Assembly: GCF_000559025.1 (NCBI RefSeq)
Contig: NZ_JAAN01000005.1
Span: 124,001 to 188,000, forward strand
Origin: Luteimonas huabeiensis HB2
GTDB taxonomy: Bacteria; Pseudomonadota; Gammaproteobacteria; Xanthomonadales; Xanthomonadaceae
DNA length: 64,000 nucleotides
Direction of reading: 5' to 3'
Part shown: piece after piece, positions 37,537-46,359 of the stretch
How positions within the stretch are numbered: the stretch's first letter is position 1
How the letters are laid out: the number at the start of each line of letters is the position of its first letter
Program-made: the position numbers and the translations under genes
Notes under the pieces: generated by a model
Database searches by the model: none
What the model was told of the DNA's origin: nothing
Seen by the model: the letters and a program-made list of their open reading frames with translations, nothing else

Positions 37537-39252
37537 ATGAACATCGAGACCGCTGCGGCGGTGCCGTCCGACGCCAGCGCGGCCGACCTGTTCGTCCGCA
37601 GCCTCGCCGAGGCGGGCGTGCGCTATTTCTTCGCAAACGGCGGCACCGACTTCCCGCCGATCGCCGAGGCCTTCGCCCGCGCCGCGATCGAGGGCGCGCC
37701 GACGCCGCGGCCGATGGTGATCCCGCACGAGAACGTCGCCGTGGCGATGGCCCACGGCAGCTACATGATCGACGGCCAGCCGCAGGCAGTGATGGTGCAC
37801 GTCAACGTCGGCACCGCCAACACGGTCAACGCGGTGCTCGACGCCAGCCGCGACCAGACCCCGGTGCTGCTGTTCGCCGGCCGCTCGCCCTACAGCGAGC
37901 GCGGCCGCCACGGCACCCGCACCCGCTACATCCACTGGGCGCAGGAGATGTTCGATCAGGCCGGGATGCTGCGCGAGGCGGTGAAGTGGGACTACGAGCT
38001 GCACCTGCCCGAGCAGGCCGGCGACATCGTCCGCCGCGCGCTGCAGGTGGCGATGACCTCGCCGCGCGGCCCGACCTACGTGACCCTGCCGCGCGACGTG
38101 CTGGCCGAGCCCGTAGGCGCGCACGCCACCGCACTGGTCCCGCTGCGCGCGCCCGCCGCGCCGTGCCCGGACCCCGCCGATCTCGACACCCTGGCCGGCT
38201 GGCTGCGAGAGGCGCGGCGGCCGGTGATCGTCACCGCCAGCGCCGGCCGCACCGTGGCCGGCTTCGAGGCGCTGTCGCGGTTCGCGCAGGCGCACGCGGT
38301 GCCGGTGGCGGTGTTCCACCCGCGGTTCCAGAACATCTCCGCCGAGCATCCGATGTTCGCCGGCTACGACCCGGCGCCGCTGATCGCCGAGGCCGACCTG
38401 ATCGTCGCCCTGGAATGCGACGTGCCGTGGGTGCCCGCGGTGCAGGCGCCGCCGGCCGATTGCCGGGTGGTGCACCTGGGCGAGGACCCGGTGTACGCGC
38501 GCTACCCGATGCGCAGCTTCCGCACCGACCTCGCGCTCAGCGGCACCGTCGCCGCCCTGCTCGACGCCCTGGACGCGCGCATCGCCGCGGCCGGCGGCAT
38601 CGACGACGGGCGGGTCGAGTACCGCCGGGGCGCCGCGGCCGCGCGCGGGCAGCGCCTGCGCGACGAGGCCGCCGCCGCCGCGCGATGCCCCGACGGCGCG
38701 ATCACCCCGGAATGGATCAGCGCCTGCGTGCACGCGGCGGTGGGCGACGAGGCGATCATCGTCAACGAGTATCCGCTGCGCCAGCCGCAGTGCCCGCAGA
38801 CGCGGCCGGGCACCTATTTCGGGCTCAGTCCCGCCGGCGGCCTCGGCTGGGGCCTGGGCGCGGCGCTGGGCGCCAAGCTGGCCGCGCCCGAGCGCCTGGT
38901 CGTGGCCACCCTGGGCGACGGCGCCTACATGTTCGCCAACCCCACCGCCTGCCACTGGGTGGCCGAGGCGCACGGGCTGCCGGTGCTCACGGTGGTGTTC
39001 AACAACGCGCTCTACGGCGCGGTGCGCAATTCCACCCGGGCGATGTACCACGACGGCCACGCCGCGCAGGACGCGCACCGGATGCTGGCCGAGCTGTCGC
39101 CGTCGCCGCGCTTCGAGCACGCGGTCGAGGCCAGCGGCGGGCTGGGCATCCGGGTCGAATCGGCGCGCGAGCTGCCGGCCGCGCTGGCGCGCGCGGTCGA
39201 GGCCGTGCGCGGCGGCCGCCAGGCGCTGGTGAACGTGGTCTGTGAGTACTGA
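37537..39252 (+). CDS. thiamine-diphosphate-dependent decarboxylase-like enzyme
   Basis: A 571-residue TPP enzyme with three domains. The N-terminal Pyr domain has the activating Glu in VIPHENVAVAMAHGSYM; a central domain follows. The C-terminal PP domain has the metal motif GDGAYMFANPTACHWV. It resembles the acetolactate-synthase/benzoylformate-decarboxylase group. The start has a GGGAGGGG ribosome site. The next gene is an FMN hydroxyacid dehydrogenase, 7 nt downstream. In mandelate-type pathways that pair oxidises a 2-hydroxyacid and then decarboxylates the 2-oxoacid to an aldehyde. The actual substrate is unknown. Confidence 0.82.
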   Translation: MNIETAAAVPSDASAADLFVRSLAEAGVRYFFANGGTDFPPIAEAFARAAIEGAPTPRPMVIPHENVAVAMAHGSYMIDGQPQAVMVHVNVGTANTVNAVLDASRDQTPVLLFAGRSPYSERGRHGTRTRYIHWAQEMFDQAGMLREAVKWDYELHLPEQAGDIVRRALQVAMTSPRGPTYVTLPRDVLAEPVGAHATALVPLRAPAAPCPDPADLDTLAGWLREARRPVIVTASAGRTVAGFEALSRFAQAHAVPVAVFHPRFQNISAEHPMFAGYDPAPLIAEADLIVALECDVPWVPAVQAPPADCRVVHLGEDPVYARYPMRSFRTDLALSGTVAALLDALDARIAAAGGIDDGRVEYRRGAAAARGQRLRDEAAAAARCPDGAITPEWISACVHAAVGDEAIIVNEYPLRQPQCPQTRPGTYFGLSPAGGLGWGLGAALGAKLAAPERLVVATLGDGAYMFANPTACHWVAEAHGLPVLTVVFNNALYGAVRNSTRAMYHDGHAAQDAHRMLAELSPSPRFEHAVEASGGLGIRVESARELPAALARAVEAVRGGRQALVNVVCEY

Positions 39253-39259
39253 GCGCGCC

Positions 39260-40480
39260 ATGACGGCCACCCCGGCCACGGCCGGCGGCGGCTGGGGCGC
39301 GGCAGGCGCGAACGGTCGCGCGGCCGCGCTGCGCCGCCGCTACCCCACCGTCGACGACCTGCAGCGCGCCGCGCGCCGGCGGGCGCCGCGGTTCGCCTAC
39401 GATTTCGTCGCCGGCGGCGTCGGCGACGACCTCTGCCTGCGCCGCAACCGCCGCGCGCTGGACGCGGCGACGATCGTGCCGCGCTGGGGCCGCGACGTGC
39501 GCGCGGTCGATCCGCGGGTGCGCCTGTTCGGGCGCGAGTACGCGCTGCCGGTCGGGGTGGCGCCGATGGGCCTGGCCGGGCTGCTGCGCGCGGGCGCGGA
39601 CGAGGCGCTGGCCGCCGCGGCCCAGGCCGCGCGCATCCCCTACACCTATTCCTCGGTCGGCAACAGCACCATCGAGCGCATCGGCGCGATCGCCCCGGAC
39701 GTGTTCTGGTTCCAGCTCTATGGGGTGCCGGCCGACGGCCACCGGGTCTCGCTGGACCTGGTGCGCCGCGCCGAGGCCGCCGGTGCCCACGCGCTGCTGG
39801 TGACGCTGGACGTGCCGGTGCGCGCCAAGCGCAGCGGCGACGTGCGCAACGGGCTGTCGGTGCCGTTCCGGCCGCGGCCGCGCACGGTCCTGGACGTGCT
39901 GCGCGCGCCGGCCTGGGCGCTGGATCTGGTCCGCCACGGGCAGCCGCGGTTCGGCAACTTCCTGCCCTACGTGGACGGGCGCAGCGATGCCCGCACGCTG
40001 GCCAGCTACGTCTACCAGCGCATGGTCGGGCCGATGACCTGGGAGGCGCTGGCGCGCATCCGCGACGCCTGGCCGCGGGCGCTGGTGGTCAAGGGCCTGC
40101 TGCATGCCGACGACGCCGAGCGCGCGGTCGCGCTCGGCGCCGACGGCGTGCTGGTGTCCAACCACGGCGGCCGCCAGCTCGACGCGGCGCCGGCCGCCCT
40201 CGAGGCGCTGCCGGCCATCGCCGCGCGCGTCGGTGCTCGCGCCACCGTGCTCATGGACGGCGGCATCCGCCACGGCATCGACCTGGTCCGCGCGCTGCGC
40301 GCGGGCGCCGACGCCGCGCTCGCCGGGCGCGCCTTCCTCTGGGGCTACGGTGCCGCCGGCCACGAGGGCGCCGCCCACGTCGCGGACCTGTTCGCCGAGG
40401 AGTTCCGCATCGCGCTGGCCCAGGCCGGCGCCGCCGATGTCGGCGCGCTGCGCGCCGACGGCCGCACGCTTCCGGTTTAG
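39260..40480 (+). CDS. FMN-dependent alpha-hydroxyacid dehydrogenase/oxidase
   Basis: A 406-residue TIM-barrel flavoprotein of the lactate/mandelate dehydrogenase and glycolate oxidase family. The FMN and substrate motifs are PVGVAPMGLAGLLR, VFWFQLYG and VVKGLLHADDAERAV. The catalytic His/Arg block is SNHGGRQLDAAPAALEALP, and VLMDGGIRHGIDLVRAL closes the barrel. It is coupled to the TPP enzyme: a GTG at 39242 overlaps that gene's end, but the ATG at 39260 is preferred. It would generate the 2-oxoacid that the TPP enzyme then cleaves. Confidence 0.88.
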   Translation: MTATPATAGGGWGAAGANGRAAALRRRYPTVDDLQRAARRRAPRFAYDFVAGGVGDDLCLRRNRRALDAATIVPRWGRDVRAVDPRVRLFGREYALPVGVAPMGLAGLLRAGADEALAAAAQAARIPYTYSSVGNSTIERIGAIAPDVFWFQLYGVPADGHRVSLDLVRRAEAAGAHALLVTLDVPVRAKRSGDVRNGLSVPFRPRPRTVLDVLRAPAWALDLVRHGQPRFGNFLPYVDGRSDARTLASYVYQRMVGPMTWEALARIRDAWPRALVVKGLLHADDAERAVALGADGVLVSNHGGRQLDAAPAALEALPAIAARVGARATVLMDGGIRHGIDLVRALRAGADAALAGRAFLWGYGAAGHEGAAHVADLFAEEFRIALAQAGAADVGALRADGRTLPV

Positions 40481-40550
40481 CCGCCGCATGGGTGGTCGCC
40501 GCACACAGCCAACGGGCCGCAGAGCCCGCCACCCTCGGGAGGGGTCGAAC

Positions 40551-40622
40551 ATGAAACATCGCAAGATCGCGCCAGGACTGCCGCACGACCCGCCGCATCC
40601 GCGAGGCCGCCGCCGTGACTGA
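40551..40622 (+). CDS. 23-codon leader peptide overlapping the symporter start
   Basis: The ATG at 40551 has a strong GGGAGG ribosome site 8 nt upstream. It encodes a basic peptide beginning MKHRKIAPG and ending RGRRRD. Its TGA (40620-40622) lies just inside the symporter coding region, whose GTG start (40615) has no good ribosome site of its own. Translation of the leader probably delivers ribosomes to the GTG. No attenuation structure or diagnostic codon run is seen. Confidence 0.45.
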   Translation: MKHRKIAPGLPHDPPHPRGRRRD

Positions 40623-42039
40623 GCCCAACAACGTCATCGTCCTGGCCGCGACCGTGGCCTACATGGTCGGGCTCAGCCTGATCAGCGTGTACGCCCTGCG
40701 CTTCTCGCGCAACGCCTCGTCCTACACCTCCGGCACCGGCCACGGCGGCAGGGCGATTCCCGCGTTCCTGATCGGCCTGCTGCTGATGTCGGAATTCATC
40801 GGCACCACCGCCAGCGTCGGCACCGCGCAGTACGCCTACCGGTACGGCATCTCGGCCGGCTGGAACGTCGCGGTGCTGGGCATCGGCTTCCTGGTGTTCT
40901 CGTTCCTGCTGGCGCGCAAGTACAAGGAACTGGGCGAGAACACCATCTCCGGGGTGCTGGCCAGCGTGTACGGGCCGCGGGTCAAGGTCGCCACCTCGGT
41001 GATCATGATCTTCGCCCTGCAGATCGTGGCGGTCTCCACCATGGCCAGCGCCGGCGCGGTGCTCGCGCCGTTGCTCGGGGTCGACCGCCAGCTGGCCATC
41101 GTCGTGGTCGGCGTGCTGGCCTCGCTGTACGTGGGCGTGGGCGGCATGCGCTCGGTGATCTACACCAACGTGGTCCACGGCGTGGTGATCGTCGGCGGCG
41201 TGTTCCTGGCGATGGCGTTCGGCCTGATCCGCGTCGGCGGCCTGTCGGAGCTGCAGGCGTCGGTGCCGCCGGAGTTCTGGTCGCTCGACAACGTCGGCTG
41301 GTCGCAGATCGTCGCCTGGCTGGTGGCCGGCGCCGGCGCGACCTTCGCCACCCAGTACGTCATCCAGGCCATCGCCACCGTCGAGGACGGCCGCAAGGCG
41401 CGCACGGCCACCATCTGGTCGGCGGTGCTGCTGATCCCGCTGGGGTTCGCCGCGGCGATGATCGGCGTCTGCGCCTACGTGCTGTATCCGGGGATCGAAT
41501 CGCTGCAGGCGTTTCCGACCCTGATCGGCGAGATGGACACGTTGCTGGCCTCGCTGGTGGTCGCCGGCCTCGCGGCCGCCGCGTTCGGCACCATCGCCGC
41601 GCTCAACATCGGCACCGCGACGCTGATGCTCAAGGATTTCTACATGCCGATCACCGGCCGCAAGGTGAGCGATCCCAGGTCGCTGCGCTTCGTGCGGGTG
41701 ATGACGGTGGCCGTGGGCCTGATCCCGCTGCTGCTGGCGCTGGTCGCGGCGGACGTGGTGAAGGTGACCTTCCTCGCCAAGGCGCTGCGCGCGGCGCTGG
41801 CGGTGCTGGTGTTCATGGCGTTCTACTCGCCGCGCTTCGGCACCCGCACCGGCGCGATCGCCAGCATCGCCCTGGCCCTGGTGGGGACCATCGGCTGGTT
41901 CCTGGCCGGCAACCCGTGGGGCATCGACAACGCCTACGTGGCGCTGTGCATCCCGCTGGTGGTGATGACGCTCAGCCACCTGCTGCGCGGCGCGCAGGGC
42001 GATGCGCGCCCGGCCGCCGGGACCCAAGGCGCGCGATGA
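40615..42039 (+). CDS. sodium:solute symporter (SSS family)
   Basis: A 474-residue inner-membrane transporter with about 13 hydrophobic spans and SSS-family features, including GGRAIPAFLIGLLLMSEFIG and ALQIVAVSTMASAGAVLAPL. AAAFGTIAALNIGTATLMLKDFY carries the conserved C-terminal sodium-site helix. It probably imports a carboxylate used by the surrounding enzymes. The GTG start is inferred from the frame and overlap with the leader peptide. Its stop overlaps the next gene as ATGA. Confidence 0.87.
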   Translation: MTEPNNVIVLAATVAYMVGLSLISVYALRFSRNASSYTSGTGHGGRAIPAFLIGLLLMSEFIGTTASVGTAQYAYRYGISAGWNVAVLGIGFLVFSFLLARKYKELGENTISGVLASVYGPRVKVATSVIMIFALQIVAVSTMASAGAVLAPLLGVDRQLAIVVVGVLASLYVGVGGMRSVIYTNVVHGVVIVGGVFLAMAFGLIRVGGLSELQASVPPEFWSLDNVGWSQIVAWLVAGAGATFATQYVIQAIATVEDGRKARTATIWSAVLLIPLGFAAAMIGVCAYVLYPGIESLQAFPTLIGEMDTLLASLVVAGLAAAAFGTIAALNIGTATLMLKDFYMPITGRKVSDPRSLRFVRVMTVAVGLIPLLLALVAADVVKVTFLAKALRAALAVLVFMAFYSPRFGTRTGAIASIALALVGTIGWFLAGNPWGIDNAYVALCIPLVVMTLSHLLRGAQGDARPAAGTQGAR

Positions 42040-45035
42040 GCCCGATCCTCGCCCACGCCGCTGCCGAGGCCGACGCACCGCCGAAGGGCGGCGCCTGGAC
42101 CGGACGCGCGCTGCCGCGCGTGGAGGACGCCGCGCTGCTGTCCGGCCGCGGGCGCTACTTCGACGACATCGGCACGCCGCCGGGCACGCTGCACGCGGCC
42201 ATCGCGCGCTCGCCGCACGGCCACGCGCGGATCGTGCGCATCGACGCGAGCCGCGCGCGCGCGCTGCCCGGGGTGGCGGCGGTGCTCACCGGCGAGGACG
42301 TGCGCGCGCTGACCGCCAGCCTGGTGGTCGGGGTGAAGGCGCCGATCGAGTGCTGGCCGATCGCCATCGATCGCGTGCGCTACGTCGGCGAGCCGGTGGC
42401 GGTGGTGGTCGCGCGCGACCGCTACCTGGCCGAGGACGCGCTGGAACTGATCGAGATCGAGTACGAGGCGCTGCCGGCGGTGGTCGATCCGCAGGCCGCC
42501 GCCGCCGACGGCGCGCCGGTGCTGCACGAGGGCCTGGGCGGCAACATCGCCAGCGAGCGCAGCTTCCGCTACGGCGACCCGGAGGCCGCGTTCGCCAGCG
42601 CCGCGCACCGCGTCGCGGTCGACGTGCGCTACCCGCGCAACAGCTGCACGCCGATCGAGTGCTACGGCGTGCTGGCCGAATACGACCCGGGGCTGGACGG
42701 CTACGACGTGCTGGCCAACTTCCAGGGCCCCTTCAGCATCCACGCGGTGATCTCGCGCGCGCTGAAGGTGCCGGGCAACCGCCTGCGCCTGCGCACGCCG
42801 CCGGATTCGGGCGGCAGCTTCGGGATCAAGCAGGGCATCTTTCCCTACATCGTGCTGGTGGCCGTGGCCGCGCGGGTGGCCGGCGCGCCGGTGAAGTGGG
42901 TGGAGGACCGGCTGGAGCACCTGTCGGCCTCGGTCTGCGCGACCAACCGCGACACCCGCCTGGAGGCCGCGGTGGACGCCGACGGCCGCGTGCGCGCGCT
43001 GGCCTGGGACCAGCTGGAGGACTGCGGCGCCCACCTGCGCGCGCCGGAGCCGGCCACGCTCTACCGCATGCACGGCAACATGACCGGCGCCTACGCGATC
43101 GAGCACGTGTCGATCCGCAACCGGGTCGTGCTGACCAACAAGATGCCGACTGGCCTCAACCGCGGTTTCGGCGGCCCGCAGGTCTATTTCGCGCTGGAGC
43201 GGCTGATGCAGCGCATCGCCGTCGAACTCGGCCTCGATCCGCTGGACGTCATCCGCCGCAACCTGGTGCCGGCCGAGGCCTTTCCCTACCGCACCGCCAC
43301 CGGCGCGCTGCTCGATTCCGGCGACTACCTCACCGCGGTGGACCGCGCGGTCGCCGAGGGCGGCCTGGCCGAGCTGGTCGCGCGCCGCGACGCCGCGCGC
43401 GCCGAAGGCCGCCACTACGGCATCGGCTTCACCGCCGCGGTCGAGCCCAGCGTGTCCAACATGGGCTACATCACTGCGGTGCTCACCCCCGAGCAGCGCG
43501 CGAAGGCCGGGCCGAAGAACGGCGCCCAGGCCACCGCCACGATCCAGATCGACGCGGTGGGTTCGATCAGCGTGCACATCGCCTCGGTGCCGCAGGGGCA
43601 GGGCCACCGCACGGTGATCGCCCAGGTCGTGGCCGACGCGTTCGGGCTGAGGCCCGCCGACATCCGCGTGGTCGCCGAGATGGACACCGCGCGCGATGCC
43701 TGGTCGATCGCCTCGGGCAACTATTCCAGCCGCTTCGCCGCCGCCGTGGCCGGCGCCGCGCACATCGCCGCCATGCGCCTGCGCGCGAAGCTGGCCAGGA
43801 TCGCCGCCGCGCAACTGGGCTGCGGCGAGGACGAGATCGAATTCGTCGACGCCACCGTGCGCGCCCGGGGGCGCGACGGCAAGCCGCTGCCGTTCGCGCG
43901 GGTCGCCTCCAGCAGCCACTGGGCGCCGGGCACCCTGCCCGACGGCGTGGACCACGCCATCCGCGAGACCGCGTTCTGGTCGCCGCCGCAGCTGACCGCG
44001 CCCACCGCCGAGGACGGGGTCAACAGCTCGCTCTGCCACGGCTTCATCTTCGATTTCTGCGGGGTGGAGATCGACCCGGTCACCGCCGAGGTGCGGATCG
44101 ACAAGTACGTGACCATGCACGACTGCGGCCGGATCCTGCACCCGGGCATGGTCGAGGGCCAGGTCAACGGCGGCTACGCCCACGCGGTGGGCGCGGCGCT
44201 GTACGAGGAACACAGCTACGGCGCCGACGGCAGCTTCCTGTCGGGCACCTTCGCCGACTACCTGGTGCCCACCGCGGTGGAAGTGGTGCCGCCGCTGATC
44301 CTGCACCACGAGACCCCGTCGCCGTTCACCCCGCTCGGCGCCAAGGGCGTGGGCGAGGGCAACTGCATGTCCACGCCGGTGTGCCTGGCCAACGCGGTGG
44401 CCGATGCGCTGAGCCTGGCCGAGGTCGAACTGCCGCTGGTGCCGGCGCGGCTGGCGCGGCACCTGCACGGCGAGGAGCCGGCACCGCTGAAGGCGCCGGA
44501 GAAGAAGGCCGCCGCGGCCCGGCCCGGCGAGCGCCTGCTGACCGGCGAGGGCGTGGCGGTGGTGGCCGCGCCGCGCCAGCAGGTGTGGGACATGCTGCTC
44601 GACCCGGACACCCTGGCCTCGGTGATCCCCGGCGCGCACGGCATCGAGAAGCCGTCGCCGACCGAGTTCGCCGCCGACGTCACCCTGGGCATCGGCCCGG
44701 TCAAGGGCCGCTACAAGGCGCGCGTGGGCCTGCACGATCTGAACGAGCCCGAGTCGCTGACCCTCAAGGGCAGCACCACCGGCGCGCTCGGCTTCGGCAA
44801 CGGCGAGGGCGCGGTGACCCTGGTGGAGACGGCGCCGGGCCGCACCGAGATCCACTACCGCTACCAGGTCGCCATCGGCGGCAAGGTCGCCTCGATCGGC
44901 GGCCGCCTGCTCGACGGCGCGGCCAAGGTGGTGATCGGCCAGTTGTTCGACGGCCTGGCCGCCAAGGCCGGCGGCGGCGGCGGGTTCGGGGCGTGGTTCA
45001 AGCGGCTGCTGCGCCGGTTCGGGGTGGGCGCATGA
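42036..45035 (+). CDS. molybdenum hydroxylase large subunit (Xdh/CoxL type) fused to a CoxG-like SRPBCC domain
   Basis: A 999-residue protein. Residues 1-800 or so are a xanthine dehydrogenase/CO dehydrogenase large subunit. The N-terminal a/b hammerhead has RVEDAALLSGRGRYFDDI. The substrate loop is GLNRGFGGPQ near residue 375, and the catalytic Glu is in GAKGVGEGN near 773. It lacks the AYXCSFR loop of true CO dehydrogenase. From about residue 830 an SRPBCC/CoxG domain follows (VAAPRQQVWDMLLDPDTLAS, LGIGPVKGRYKARVGL). CoxG is normally a separate membrane-recruiting protein. It would hydroxylate an aromatic or CoA-linked ring using water; substrate unknown. Confidence 0.85.
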   Translation: MSPILAHAAAEADAPPKGGAWTGRALPRVEDAALLSGRGRYFDDIGTPPGTLHAAIARSPHGHARIVRIDASRARALPGVAAVLTGEDVRALTASLVVGVKAPIECWPIAIDRVRYVGEPVAVVVARDRYLAEDALELIEIEYEALPAVVDPQAAAADGAPVLHEGLGGNIASERSFRYGDPEAAFASAAHRVAVDVRYPRNSCTPIECYGVLAEYDPGLDGYDVLANFQGPFSIHAVISRALKVPGNRLRLRTPPDSGGSFGIKQGIFPYIVLVAVAARVAGAPVKWVEDRLEHLSASVCATNRDTRLEAAVDADGRVRALAWDQLEDCGAHLRAPEPATLYRMHGNMTGAYAIEHVSIRNRVVLTNKMPTGLNRGFGGPQVYFALERLMQRIAVELGLDPLDVIRRNLVPAEAFPYRTATGALLDSGDYLTAVDRAVAEGGLAELVARRDAARAEGRHYGIGFTAAVEPSVSNMGYITAVLTPEQRAKAGPKNGAQATATIQIDAVGSISVHIASVPQGQGHRTVIAQVVADAFGLRPADIRVVAEMDTARDAWSIASGNYSSRFAAAVAGAAHIAAMRLRAKLARIAAAQLGCGEDEIEFVDATVRARGRDGKPLPFARVASSSHWAPGTLPDGVDHAIRETAFWSPPQLTAPTAEDGVNSSLCHGFIFDFCGVEIDPVTAEVRIDKYVTMHDCGRILHPGMVEGQVNGGYAHAVGAALYEEHSYGADGSFLSGTFADYLVPTAVEVVPPLILHHETPSPFTPLGAKGVGEGNCMSTPVCLANAVADALSLAEVELPLVPARLARHLHGEEPAPLKAPEKKAAAARPGERLLTGEGVAVVAAPRQQVWDMLLDPDTLASVIPGAHGIEKPSPTEFAADVTLGIGPVKGRYKARVGLHDLNEPESLTLKGSTTGALGFGNGEGAVTLVETAPGRTEIHYRYQVAIGGKVASIGGRLLDGAAKVVIGQLFDGLAAKAGGGGGFGAWFKRLLRRFGVGA

Positions 45036-45859
45036 AGCCGGCACCGTTCGACTACGTGCGCGCGACCGACCGCGACGAGGTGCTCGAGCACCTGCACGAG
45101 GCCGGCGACCAGGCGCGCATCCTCGCCGGCGGCCAGTCGCTGGTGCCGATGCTCAACATGCGCCTGGCCAAGCCGGCGCTGCTGATCGACGTGATGCACG
45201 TCGAGGCGCTGGCGCGCATCGAGGCGACCGCCGACGGCATCCGCGTGGGCGCCGGCGTGCGCCAGGCGCAACTGCTCGACTGGGCCACGCGCGATCCGCG
45301 CCTGCCGCTGCTGGCGCGCGCGCTGCCCTGGGTGGGGCATGCGCAGACCCGCAGCCGCGGCACCGTGGTCGGCTCCATCGCCCATGCCGATCCCAGCGCC
45401 GAGCAGCCGCTGTGCCTGTTGACCCTGGGCGGCAGCCTGCAACTGCGCCGGCGGCGCAGGGCGCGCAGCGTGGCGGCCGCGGACTTCTTCGTCGGCATGA
45501 TGGCCACCGCGCGCGGCGACACCGAGCTGATCGAATCGGTGACCTTCCCGGCCGCGCAGCCGGGCTGCGGCTACGCCTTCAACGAGATCGGCCGGCGGCA
45601 TGGCGACTTCGCCATCGTGGCCTGCGCCGCGGTCGCCACGGCCTCCGGCGCGCGGCTGGGCATCGGCGGGGTGGCCGACATCCCCACCGTGCGCGAACTG
45701 CCGCTGCCCGACGCGCCGGACTTCGACGACGCCCTCAACCAGTACGCCTGGGACCTGGACGCCCGCGACGACCTGCACGCCACCGCGCGCTATCGCCGCG
45801 AACTGGTGCGCCGCCTGGGCCGCCAGACCATCGAGGAGGCCATGCAATGCCGAAACTGA
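45032..45859 (+). CDS. molybdenum hydroxylase FAD subunit (CoxM/XdhB type)
   Basis: A 275-residue FAD-binding subunit. The PCMH-fold motif ARILAGGQSLVPMLNMRLAK lies near residue 30, and TRSRGTVVGSIAHADPSAEQP near 108 is the second flavin-binding loop. It transfers electrons from the iron-sulfur subunit to the acceptor. It overlaps the large subunit by ATGA and the small subunit start by 13 nt, so the three subunits are tightly coupled in large-medium-small order. Confidence 0.88.
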   Translation: MKPAPFDYVRATDRDEVLEHLHEAGDQARILAGGQSLVPMLNMRLAKPALLIDVMHVEALARIEATADGIRVGAGVRQAQLLDWATRDPRLPLLARALPWVGHAQTRSRGTVVGSIAHADPSAEQPLCLLTLGGSLQLRRRRRARSVAAADFFVGMMATARGDTELIESVTFPAAQPGCGYAFNEIGRRHGDFAIVACAAVATASGARLGIGGVADIPTVRELPLPDAPDFDDALNQYAWDLDARDDLHATARYRRELVRRLGRQTIEEAMQCRN

Positions 45860-46359
45860 GCGCCGGCCAGCGCCATCCGGTGACCCTGACCCTCAACGGC
45901 CGCGAGGTCCGTGGCGAGGCCGAGCCGCGCACGCTGCTGTCGGATTTCCTGCGCCACGAACTGGCCGCCACCGGCACCCACGTCGGCTGCGAGCACGGCG
46001 TGTGCGGCGCCTGCACGGTGATCATCGACGGCGTGCCCGCGCGCGCCTGCCTGGCGCTGGCGGTGCAGACCGACGGCGCGCAGGTGCGCACGGTGGAAGG
46101 GCTGTCGCCCGACGGCGGCCGCACCCTGTCGGTGTTGCAGGAAAGCTTCCGCGAACACCACGGCCTGCAGTGCGGCTTCTGCACGCCGGGAATCCTGATG
46201 TCGCTCGACGGCTTCCTGCGCGCGCAGCCCGACGCCGACGAGGCCGCGCTCAGGGACATGCTCTCCGGCCATCTGTGCCGCTGTACCGGTTACGTCACCA
46301 TCGTCAAGGCCGCCGTGCACGCGCAGCGCCGGCTGAAGGAGGAACGCGCGCATGCTTGA
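45847..46359 (+). CDS. molybdenum hydroxylase 2Fe-2S subunit (CoxS/XdhC small-subunit type)
   Basis: A 170-residue protein with the two 2Fe-2S clusters of this family. The plant-ferredoxin cluster is CEHGVCGACTVIIDG plus a later Cys in ARACLALAV. The C-terminal four-helix cluster has QCGFCTPGILMS and GHLCRCTGYVTIV. It passes electrons from molybdenum to FAD. All eight cysteines are present. The start overlaps the end of the FAD subunit, and its end overlaps the ligase start by 8 nt. Confidence 0.9.
   Translation: MPKLSAGQRHPVTLTLNGREVRGEAEPRTLLSDFLRHELAATGTHVGCEHGVCGACTVIIDGVPARACLALAVQTDGAQVRTVEGLSPDGGRTLSVLQESFREHHGLQCGFCTPGILMSLDGFLRAQPDADEAALRDMLSGHLCRCTGYVTIVKAAVHAQRRLKEERAHA

Noticed and set aside
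42036..46359. True aerobic CO dehydrogenase
   Set aside because: The subunit order large-medium-small and the CoxG domain tempted this call. However, the large subunit lacks the AYXCSFR active-site loop and has the GFGGPQ loop of other xanthine-dehydrogenase-family enzymes; the neighbours are aromatic acid genes.
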